In this document: positions 54,903 through 64,000 of the stretch, one piece after another | How the letters are laid out: every line of letters starts with the position of its first letter | Numbering within the stretch: the stretch's first letter is position 1 | Origin: Dactylonectria macrodidyma | Lineage: Eukaryota; Ascomycota; Sordariomycetes; Hypocreales; Nectriaceae | Length of the DNA stretch: 64,000 bases | Assembly: GCA_020744425.1 (NCBI GenBank) | Contig: JAGMUV010000032.1 | Location: 248,001 to 312,000, forward strand | Direction: 5' to 3' | Notes under the pieces: generated by a model | What the model saw: the letters and a program-made list of their open reading frames with translations, nothing else | What the model was told of the DNA's origin: nothing | The model's database searches: none | Translations under genes and position numbers: made by a program

Positions 54903-57900
54903 TAAGGGTTTGGTGCAGACAGGGGTCAATAAGTTTCCCGGGTTCTGATTGGCCAGCAATTTGTATGGATGGCCGCAAAACGTGCAACAACTGGACAATG
55001 GCTGCTAAGAAGTGGGCCTAGCTTTCTGCGGCTCGCAGCACCCCTGGTTTGTTTACTTGCGCTTCGCTTGACATGGAAATTTCATTGAAACAACGCGTCT
55101 TGATGCGTGCTTCATTAAGTAATGAGTCCTAAGTCTACTCCTCAAGGGCTTCAAGATGACTTGATTTCCATCGTCTGTGCCCGCTGTGGCGAGGAGAAAC
55201 CGGCGGGTGACTTCGTCAGTAAACGGAAATCTGCTGGGAAAACCAAAAACTGCCTCGGCTGTCGTAGTCAGTGCAATTCTCATGTCAGCTCTGTCTCCCC
55301 ACTCACTCCGTAAGACCATAAGAGCATTCAACACTAACTGAATAAAGAATTCCAGATCCAGAAGCGCGATCCAAACATTGAGGAACCTCGCCGTCCGTTC
55401 TTCCTCAGCTGAAAGACCTGCCCGGAAGCGAACTGACGGAGAAGCTGGCTTATCCCCTGCTAAGGACAGGTCTGGAACCCAGCCCACGTCGCCAGAGAAG
55501 CTACAACAACTTCATGCAGCTAGGAGGTTATTCAGAGAGTCAATCAGCCAGCCTCACGTAGTGCTAGGGACGCCAATTCCACCAACCCAACAAAGCTCGC
55601 GGCTCTTCCGGGAAATGGCTCCCTCACCTCCCGCGCAGCCAACGACCCATCCAACCGCCTCACATTCTGATCCATCTACTGTCCGAAGCAGCACAACTAG
55701 TGTAGATTACTCTTACTTGGCTGCTAGGTTCCACAGGGCCGGGAAAGACTCGCAAGATGATCCTTCCAAGGCCGGGGCGAGGGCCAAGCTGGCCGCTGTC
55801 CAGCGCGACCATCGTTCACGACGCCGTGCAGGGGAGACTGTGTCACTGACTCCCACAATATCTCAACTCGGCGTCTTTGATGGGTCTGAGGGTCCTGGAG
55901 AAGGTATCCTTGTGCTGTCGTCCTGGTAAATTGTTCAGGCTAACCACGGAGCGTAGATGGGAGTCGAGATCGACTACAACCGAGTTGGTTTCAAGACGGG
56001 AATGGGATAACCAAGGGAGGCAATGACAGGGGACATTTCTCTGAATCTGATATTGACGCCGAGGACTATTTCAACTTACTCCTTTCGCCTGCTCGACCAC
56101 AGAGGTACCTCAAACAATTAGGGGTGGAGTGTGATTCCGATCCAGGGGACGAAGACGAGAACGACAATAATAATTCCGTGGATGGAAGCCCTCTTCGCCA
56201 TCGCTTGCCGCAGCCTTCCGCACAGCCAAGGCGTGGTCGCCGTGGTCCTGCCCCTGGTACAGGAGGGCGGCCGAGACAATCTCAAAGGCAAACTCCATCG
56301 TCGAGGCCGCCACGACGGTATCGGAGCCCAGTGATGATTCCACCTGAAGAATCGGCGGTATTTCATGCACAAGACCCGGTGTGGAATGGAGACCTTGAGG
56401 CTTGCGCCTTGACTGGTCGCGACAAGGAAATCCTCCGCGAGTTCTGGACAGAGCTGGACAATGACCAAATGCAGTTTTGCAGTCGATGCCAAGAGAGTTG
56501 GTTCCAGATGAAGATCGATTGCGATGGCATTTGTGCGCGTTGTTATCGGAGGGATGAGAAGCGCCAGCCCGACGAGCCATATTTCTTCTCTGCGGACAAT
56601 CAGCTCGACTTTGGCCCTGTGCCGGGCCGGTTGCCCCAGCTCACGCCTACCGAAGAGTCGTTGATTGCTCGTGTTCACGTCCACGTCAACATTATGCTTG
56701 TGCGAGGGCAGCAGTACAAGTATCGGGGGCACGTGGTTCACTTTCTCCGCGAGGTTGGTTTAGTGTACAACCAGCTCCCGCTTTTGCCGCAGGAGTTGAA
56801 CATTGTATTACTACGTCCTGCCAATACATCGTCCCACGCGATTCTTAGCCGGCAATTCACCCGCCAGTTCCGCGTTCGCCGCCAGCCGGTTGTCATATGG
56901 CTAGACTACCTCCGCCGCCATCACCCTGGCTATCGATGCATCGTCATCGACGAAGAGAGGCTGAATCAATTGCCACAAGATGGCAACGTCCTGGATGCCA
57001 TCCCCCAGAGTCAGGTGGAGGCTACGGATGTTGGACCCGAGGAAGATCAGGAGGCAGAGCCTGACCTGGAGGACGAGGCTGCAGTGCCAGACCTGTTGGC
57101 CAAGGACACGGAGCTCGATGCTCTGCGGTCTCTTCTCGCCGGAGAATCAGAAGCTGATTCAGGGCTTTCCACAAGCTTCCAGGCGCAGGCGCAACACGAG
57201 CTGCGGCTCCCGAATATACGACACACACCCATTAATGAGTTCAATCGATCTCATGCCCTACTCTCCTTGGCATTTCCCTGCCTCTTTCCTGACGGTAGAG
57301 CCGACTTTGTTGAACCCCGATTGCGCTCCATTGATTACAAGGATTACGTCGAGCACGCGATGCGCTGGCACGACGGGCGTTTTGCACGCCACCCGACCTT
57401 CCGCTACGTCGCCTTCAACACGCTAATGCGGTCACAAGCACGTTCACGGTCCAGATTCTTCGTGAAGCAACATGATGGGAGACAGCAGCCGCTGACGCGA
57501 GAGCAACTTATTCAGGCGCTCGAACACAGCGAGGACCCCGAGGCGCAGGCGCTGATCAACTCGATCACAAGGCATGCGGTGTCTATTCGCGGTACGCGTC
57601 CATTCTGGAACAAAAAGAGGCACGACCTCGAGGCCTACGCCTATAACCTTGGTTGTCCTGGTGCATTCATCACGCTTAGCCCGGCAGATTTACACTGGCG
57701 GAGTCTCTACCAGCACATGCCCCAGTATGACGACTGGCTAGCCGCCACCGAGCCGGAGAGGATGGCTCTATCGCGCCGCCTATTGCGGCAGAACCCTCAC
57801 ATTGCTGCTTTCCACTTCTACCGCCGATACTGCCTCTTTCGGGATATCGTGCTAAGCAAGAAGTTCAGCATCACGGATTACTGGGATCGGTACGAATGGC

Positions 57901-60900
57901 AAGGGCGTGGTAGTCCACACAACCACGGCCTGTACTGGATGGATAATTGCCCCGGAGCCGACATGGAGGACGAAGCCGCTCGTGATGTATTTGCACGCAC
58001 GTGGGGATTCCACGTCACTGCCATCAACCCCGAGCCGAATAGGACTATGCCTCAGGGTGAGGGTAATCCGCTGAGCGTAGATCCCCTAACCATAGAGATG
58101 ACATTCCTACGGCTCTCGCAAATTGTCAACCGTTGCCAACGCCACAAGTGCAACACCACGTACTGCTTGCGTGTGAGGAAGAGAACCGGTGACATCGCGA
58201 GGGATATGGAGGGCGCTGCTGCAGACATCGAGGCAGCCAACGCGGCCAATCCGGAGAGGGAGTGTCGTTTTGACTTCCCTCGTGCCTTGCGGGAGCTGGC
58301 TGCAGTTATCAGGAAGGAAGGAAGGTCGTACCGGTACTACATCTTCGAGGCGGCCCGGAACGACAACCTCATGAACCACTTCAATCCTGCTATCATCCTA
58401 GGCTGGCTAGCCAATATCGACATATCTCCTGGCACCAGCTTACAGGCGGTTATTACGTACGCTGCGAAGTATTGCAGCAAATCTGAGAAGAAGACTGAGC
58501 CTTACTGCAAGCTTGCAGATCAGGTCTTGCCGCATACCGCACACCTCCAGCCCTTATTATCCTTCTCCTCTCGCCTCATGAATAAGCTGATTGCCGAGAG
58601 GGATTACTCGGCGCAGGAGATTTCCCACCTTCTGCTTAACATCCCTCTGCAGGAAGGCACACGGATGGTCGTCTCCGTGGACTGCCGTCCGTTGGAGCAA
58701 CATGCACGTTCGTATCGCGTCGACGAAGATGTCAATGAGACTATCGGCAGCTACAGAAAATATCTGGAGCGAAATGACCAGCATGAGGATGTAACCTACC
58801 TCGAGTACCTACAATCGTACAATCTCAAGACGTGGAGGAGACTCGCTGTTAACGCGAAGAGAAGGGTCCTAGCTTACTTCCCTCGGTACAAGTCCATGGA
58901 CGCTTCTCCCCAGTTTAATGACTTCTGCCGCGTTAAACTGATGATGGCTCATCCACATCGCTCTCCGCAAGAGTTGCTCGTTGTGGGCGGGCAGCAGTTC
59001 GATTCCTTCGCGGCTGCGTACAAGTGCTGCAGACAGCACCACCACGCCCATACGGACGATCATTATGGGGAGCCAGATATAGGTGAATTGAGGGCAGAGG
59101 ACGATGAATTTGAGCTTGAGGTCCATGAGGAGCCCATTGTGGAGGAAGACTGGCATGAACTCGCCCGCATGCTGCCTGACCGCCCGCTGGAGGAAGAGGA
59201 CATCGACATCCTCGGCCGCCGAGATATCGACATCGATTATGATTGGGCCTCCCACGTTGGACGGTATACCGACGACGGCATTCTCAACGGCGACTACTGG
59301 AAGCAACGCAAAGCGGAAAACCCCTGGAATCTCGCCGTGGACTATCAGCCTTTGGAAGCTCGCGATTCCCTAAATCGAGATCAGCGCCTAGTGTACGACA
59401 CGGTGATGGGCCACTTCCTGACAAGGGATCCTTCCCAGTTGTTACTCCATGTAGATGGGGGAGGCGGCACTGGCAAGTCATACCTCATTAACCTGCTCTC
59501 GGCGCACCTCCAAGCCGCGACACGGGGGAGGGGGACACCTGTTTGGCGTGCCGCGCCCACGGGCGTCGCAGGAAATCAGATTTCGGGCACTACCTTGCAT
59601 TCCCTGTTGCACCTGCCAATTAATAAGGACTTCAAGCCTCTCTCAGCCATTGATAAGGCCCAGCTCCAGAAGAAGCTTAAAGATATCAAGTATCTGATCA
59701 TTGACGAGAAGAGCATGCTGGGACTGCGTCAGCTATCTTGGATCGATGACCGTCTCCGAGAGGCGTTTCCGAATAAGAACGAAGAGTTCTTTGGCGGCCT
59801 GAACATCCTGTTGGTTGGTGACTTCTTTCAGCTTCCCCCTGTGCTGCAGAAGCCGCTTTATTACGATAAAGAGGTTCAGGGAGTAGAGATCAAGGGCAGA
59901 AACGCATATAGGCGATTCGATAAATCGGTCTTCTTGAAAGTTGTCCAGCGGCAGCGTGGCGACGATCAGGAGGCATTCCGCCTAGCTCTCGGGGAATTGC
60001 GGTTGCTTCAACTATCTGGGGAGTCCTGGAAGCTCCTTTCCAGCCGCGTACAGGCAAAACTAGACGATCAAGAGGTCGCAAGGTTTGTCAACGCCTTACG
60101 AGTATACGCCACTAAAGATAGGGTGAACGAATATAACCACTATCACCTCGACCGCCTCAGCCGGCCAGTCATCCAGGTCATGGCTAAGAACGTCGGCCCC
60201 GGCGCGGCTGCTGCGCCTGATGACAAGGCGGGCAACCTTGCGAAGCAGATCCCCATATGCATTGGCTCCCGTCTGATGCTGACGTCCAACCTTTGGCAGC
60301 CAGTTGGCCTCTGCAACGGCGCTCGCGGCACAGTTTACGATATCGGCTGGGCACCTGAGGCCGACCCCATCCAAGACCCTCCCTGTGTTATCATGATGGA
60401 GTTTGAAAAATACAGCGGACCGGTATTCCTGACCACCGCTGATGGCAGGAAGATTGTGCCGATTCTCCCAGTGGAGAGGGACTTCCTCATCGGAGCCACT
60501 CTCTGCGCTCGCACCCAATTTCCCCTGATCGTATGCTACGCAATTACCGTGCACAAGTCACAAAGCATCACCGAAGACATGATAGTTACAGATCTGTCCT
60601 GCCGGGACTTTCAGACTGGTTTAAGCTACGTGGCTGTCTCTCGCGTGAAAACGCTCGACGGTCTGATGTTGGATGCACCATTTGATCGTAATCACCTGGT
60701 CTACGGGTCTCCCCCGGATGGCATGAAGATGAAGATGAGGGATCAGGAGCTTCGGAAACGACAGGTGCTCACACGGAATCCGTACATGTCACATAATACC
60801 AAGAATGGCCATGGCAATGGATCAGTACGTAGATAATGCAGTAGTAGTAATAGCTTCCCGGCCCGCGGACACACAGCCTTCGGCTGAGGCTACCCCATGC

Positions 60901-60943
60901 ACCCCATCGCCACTCCAACGTGCATGGGGTGACGTAGTATTTT
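54903..60943 (+). mobile_element. Large Helitron (6.0 kb), coding-complete but lacking its 5' terminus
   Basis: The 3' end is clear: the palindrome CAGCCTTCGGCTG (60874-60886), a 9-bp stem CCCCATGCA/TGCATGGGG (60893-60929), then GACGTAGTATTTT and a flanking A. At the 5' side homology to the non-autonomous copy begins only at AGGGTTTGGTGCAGACA (54904); the first ~45 bp with the TCAGCCGAAGGCTGA palindrome are absent, and element X sequence is joined directly. The encoded protein is intact. Confidence 0.85.
55122..60836 (+). CDS. Helitron Rep-helicase (HUH nuclease plus PIF1 helicase), 1,871 aa
   Basis: I join three exons, 55122-55309, 55356-55903 and 55957-60836, with 46- and 53-nt introns; the sum (5,616 nt) is in frame. 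Domains: an N-terminal zinc motif (CARCGEEKPAGDF ... CLGC), a second Cys cluster (FCSRCQES ... ICARCYRR), a DUF6570-like block (VHVHVNIMLVRGQQYKYRGH), the Helitron-like N domain and the HUH Rep site GRGSPHNHGLYWM (about residue 899). The paired-Tyr motif TYAAKYCSK follows (Tyr about 1080 and 1084). The helicase has DGGGGTGKSYL (about 1414), YLIIDEKSMLG and late motifs VHKSQSITED and AVSRVKTLDG. Rep nicks and rejoins single strands, and the helicase unwinds during rolling-circle transposition. All catalytic residues are visible and there is no stop. Confidence 0.9.
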
Positions 60944-60987
60944 ACCCCAACATCAAAGCATTCGTGTGGCTCCAGGAGCGGCCGGTC

Positions 60988-61303
60988 AGGCTTTCTAACC
61001 ATACGCATATGGTTTAGTTAACCATATATTACTCATATACTGCCCATATACCTATACCATACAGTCTGAGGCGTATGACCATATATGATCATACGCGGGA
61101 TAAAGCTGCTCCGAGTCAAAAATAGTCAGGTAAGGAAATCGGCGGCACTAGAACACCTTGACCATCCTCCTGGTCCTGAAAGGCCTCCCTTTTCAATAGA
61201 TCCATAAGGTAGAAAGGATACTTGAATGGCAAATCGGTTGCTTAAGCTATGCGTGGGCAACTTGGACTGCCGTGCAACGTCTCTGTAGCTCCAATCCTAA
61301 GGC
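60988..61303 (-). repeat. Repeat R, copy 2 (316 bp, inverted relative to copy 1)
   Basis: This is the reverse complement of 2568-2883, same length, with scattered substitutions. It lies 44 bp beyond the 3' end of the large Helitron. The copies are 58 kb apart in inverted orientation. Confidence 0.85.
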
Positions 61304-61452
61304 AACTATCAAGATCGCTTCGAGTCACATTGTCAGACTTCATGTCAAGATCAAGTCACTCACTTATAGCAAACAGTTAGTACGATCCTGCCTGGTAGGC
61401 AACAGCTGCTGCCTTGCAGGCAGCAACAGTATTCCAGATCATATAGTCTCAT
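61304..61452. other. Short unassigned spacer
   Basis: It contains a small hairpin (GGCAACAGCTGCTGCCTTGC). No gene. Confidence 0.4.
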
Positions 61453-63063
61453 TCAGCCCGAAGGGCGTTTTATTCAGTCAGAAAGAAGAGCATAAAACCT
61501 CCTCTGATTGGCTAATTGGCCTGGCCTATGCTCAACTCGTGCTGGAATTGGTCGGCTGCTGAAATGACGCCACTAAATGGAGGCTTTGACACAAACCCCT
61601 GAGCGTTGACTAGGTAACAGCTAGCTTGGCAAGCTCTCCAAGAGCTTTCAGGCTCTTTTCTTCAATGCAATCGATTTGTTGGGTTTCTAAGCAAGATTCC
61701 CCGAACAAGCCCTGTGCCCCTGACACCGCCGGCGGCTGCTTCCCTTTCCCGTCAAATCTACCAAATCCATCAAGTTGCTAACGGTATCTAGGCTCACATA
61801 TCCCCTCCGTAGCCGACCCACCCCTCGACATTCCCCGGTCATCCTGACTCCGGGCAAACAGTGCAGTATCCTCCTTTCCTGATCAATCAGACCTAATCTA
61901 ACCACCTTAAAGACAACCTCCCTATCGAGAACTATCACGGCATTGGACTTCTGGGCTGTCAGACAACTCACTTGCACAGGGCAAAGTCTCCCTGCCCGAG
62001 CGATATTCAGCAGTCTAGGTGGATAAGAGGTGGATAGATATACGGCCAGATGGAGGACGATATACCCCAGGCAGTTCGGAACTGCCGTACCTGCAAGCAA
62101 GACCTGCCCGAAGTCGAATTTCGAAGCGTCAAGGACCCTACGAAGTTTACAGGACAGTGTAGTAGCTGTAGGGCACGCCAAAAGGAACGGGTAACCGAAT
62201 CCCGAGCCGCCGTTGCCGCCATGCGGAATATCGCATCAAGGCTATCGCCATGCAGAGCCACGAAGAGGACCGATTCGCTGGCTAAATTGACGCCTCCAAG
62301 GCGGACTGCGCCAACGCCCGCGTCTGTAAACGGCTCACAGCCTCCTGCCATGCCTGCTTTATTCCGTGGCCTGGCGCCCGTACTCCAGGGACTGCCTAGA
62401 CCTCTGCTAGGTCCATCTACCCCAAGCGCGGTAGAGGGACCTCCCCCTATCACTCCTACCCTTAGCCTGCCAACAGTAGTTCTTGGCACGCCGATTCCTC
62501 AAACGCCAATTCCTCAAGGCACTCTTCCAACGGCTCCTGTTGTGCTAGGCACGCCTATACCACGGGAATCGTTCCCTACCACACCTTCATTTCTGCAACA
62601 GGGTCATCGCCGCGGTCCGCTCTACACGTCGAGGCACCTTTAACCCGCGCCGACAGTCACAGCCTCAAGAGCGACAGTTTGATCAGATAGTTAGTCCACC
62701 TTTTACAGGAGACCTTAACTTGCCTGTCCTTAGTGAGGAAGATCAGGTGCTTGTGCGGGAGTTCTATACTGCCCTGACTGACGACAAGATGCATAGTTGC
62801 ATTCGCTGCCATAAATGCCACGGCCATGTTGATTGGGCCTGTCAAGAAGCGGTAGAGGTACCCCTATGACTATCAGTCAACTCACTTACTACAGGTTTGA
62901 AGTGGTTTTAACAGCTGGCTACCGCCGCAGTCGAAAGGGGGATCTAGACGGTTCCGCCAGGAGAGTTTAATATCAGGTAGGTGTACGGTATTTACCCTTC
63001 GGGCTGGATATTCAGCCGCTAAGCCCCTTGCCTTGGCAACTTAACGGGTGTTCGAAGTATTTT
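61453..63063 (+). mobile_element. Third Helitron, non-autonomous (1.6 kb), different subfamily
   Basis: It begins TCAGCCCGAAGGGCG at 61453, a variant of the TCAGCCGAAGGCTGA start, with CTCTGATTGGC conserved shortly downstream. It ends with TACCCTTCGGGCTGG, a further stem and AAGTATTTT at 63063, flanked by A. The 5' flank ends in T, so the target is again T^A. It keeps only the N-terminal coding part of a Rep-helicase gene. Confidence 0.7.
62050..62868 (+). pseudogene. Helitron Rep-helicase N-terminal fragment (divergent)
   Basis: From MEDDIPQAVRNCRTCKQDLP the frame carries CRTCKQDLP...CSSCRAR (zinc motif), a Pro-rich linker with VVLGTPIPRE (compare VVLGTPIPPT in the large Helitron), and, after a frame change near 62640, PFTGDLNLPVLSEEDQVLV and MHSCIRCHKCHGHV, matching WNGDLEACALTGRDKEIL and FCSRCQES there. 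It stops at TGA 62868; Rep and helicase are deleted. Confidence 0.7.
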
Positions 63064-63232
63064 ACGATTCCACTCCTTGAGATAGAAATCAAGTCTCATT
63101 CGTTAATCTTACCCGATTCACTGAGCGACCTTCTGACTGCCGTGACCGGCCGTCAGCTAGCCACGCCTCCGTGTTGCGCGACACTTCATGACGAAGCTAG
63201 TGGAAAGCCATGATTCCCGTTGATTGCTTGCG
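63064..63232. other. Spacer before hAT 3
   Basis: No gene or recognisable TIR was found. Confidence 0.35.
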
Positions 63233-64000
63233 ATGGACTCCTTCCTCAGCCGCACGCCTAGTGACCGCGAGTCCTCCATTGCTGCAACAATCGAGATGGC
63301 TTCTGAGATACCTGATAGGCAGAGCTTCTCCTCAGTTGAATCTTCTACTTCAACAACTCCAAAGCGCAAACGCATCACTACGGCCGATGCGACGTGGCAA
63401 CGCACTCGAAAACCTCAAGGATCCGAGCTTGAGCGCGCTGGGCCAAAGCAAGACTTAGTGTTCTACTGCAAATACTGCAGCAACCCATCGTACTCCACAT
63501 ACGTGTCTACCACATTCCGCAACCACCTACTTAAGATACACTCAGTTGAAGCCGCTGGCTCAGAGCCAAATTCAACCAAGAAAGTGCGTACCAGCCTCAT
63601 CAAAGAGGCGTTCAACAAAGCTGGCGAGATTGAGGTTGCTAAGCTTCAAGAAAGAGAGGAGCAAGTGCTTCGGAACGTACTTAATCCAAAGGCTGCAATG
63701 GAAGCCTTAGTCCAGCTGGTTACTGTCCGCAATCTCCCATACAATTGCAATACTTGGCCAGAGTTGCACGCTCTGCTTATGGCGGCAAATTATACTGCAG
63801 AAGAGCTTATCAACACCTCCCACGGCCATGTCCAAAACTTCTGCTCAAACTCATATGCCATCCACAAAGATATTCTCCGAAAAAAGCTGCAATCATCACC
63901 TGCCAAGCTTCACCTCTCTGCTGACGTATGGAGCGCACGAAAAATCCCTGCCAGGCACTGCTGGCCTTACCTGAACTTCCTGGCATAGACGGCCCTGGAA
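63233..64000 (+). pseudogene. hAT family transposase 3, N-terminal part (runs off the window, frame broken)
   Basis: Starts MDSFLSRTPSDRESS. A BED-type finger is visible (LVFYCKYCSNPSY ... FRNHLLKIH), followed by the start of the core (LHLSADVWSAR). At about 63935 the frame goes wrong: SADVWSARKIPARHCW ends in a stop at 63986, while another frame reads QALLALPELPGIDGPG, the segment expected some 20 codons later. This points to a small out-of-frame deletion. The remainder lies beyond 64000. Confidence 0.7.

Noticed and set aside
56118..56741. Antisense ORFs over the Helitron gene start
   Set aside because: They are mirror frames of the Rep-helicase coding sequence, which has a clear domain structure on the plus strand.
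61687..62489. Minus-strand ORFs over the third Helitron
   Set aside because: The plus strand encodes the recognisable zinc motif and VVLGTPIP linker; the minus ORFs lack motifs.

Overview
The window reads as genomic DNA of a filamentous ascomycete (Pezizomycotina; a Sordariomycete-like fungus would fit, but the species is not resolved). Evidence: spliceosomal introns of about 43-75 bases with GT...AG ends and CTAAC-like branch sites, a 7TM-RGS protein and other fungal-type membrane proteins, fungal transposon families, and a MULE whose glutamine codons have repeatedly become TAG/TAA, the expected footprint of RIP (C to T at CpA). It is a transposon island: well over three quarters of the bases belong to mobile elements, many nested, with a handful of ordinary genes between them.

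Layout. 1-3.1 kb: a Gypsy pol fragment cut off at a MITE, a 316-bp repeat (R) and a foldback. 3.6-5.6 kb: an intact five-exon 7TM-RGS gene. 6.8-10.1 kb: a hAT element with 14-bp TIRs. 10.1-13.3 kb: the 3' half of a Copia element, with an octamer array, a hairpin-bearing minisatellite and a 3' LTR. 13.3-15.6 kb: a broken second hAT. 16.2-20.5 kb: an AAA-ATPase fragment and two SANT/Myb-like genes, the first split by a solo LTR and a pogo element. 20.5-28.2 kb: two host-type membrane protein genes, a small secreted ORF and LINE debris.

28.6-37.3 kb holds the most unusual item: two diverged, head-to-head copies (A and B) of a three-gene DNA transposon. Its genes are an integrase-fold DDE transposase (IS3EU-like), an acidic protein carrying one CxxC, and a small DUF3716-like Cys-rich protein. 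Copy A is bounded by identical 39-bp inverted repeats. 37.3-39.6 kb: a tRNA-derived SINE-like unit flanked by a 70-bp direct repeat, then an intact 1.86-kb pogo/Fot1-type element.

39.7-54.9 kb is a tandem pair of deletion derivatives of element X, which encodes a PIF1-type helicase and a divergently transcribed OB-fold-like protein. Copy 1 carries a piggyBac element whose right TIR was itself hit by a RIP-mutated MULE. Copy 2 carries a 1.46-kb non-autonomous Helitron and a minisatellite in the divergent intergenic region. 54.9-60.9 kb: a coding-complete Helitron (HUH Rep plus PIF1 helicase, reconstructed as three exons and 1,871 residues) lacking its 5' end. 61.0-61.3 kb: the second R repeat, inverted relative to the first. 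61.5-63.1 kb: a third, non-autonomous Helitron. 63.2-64.0 kb: the start of a third hAT, running off the window.

Because many insertions are nested, empty sites, target duplications and interrupted frames can be read directly and give a relative history of the locus. All family assignments are from motif recognition by eye; no database search was run.
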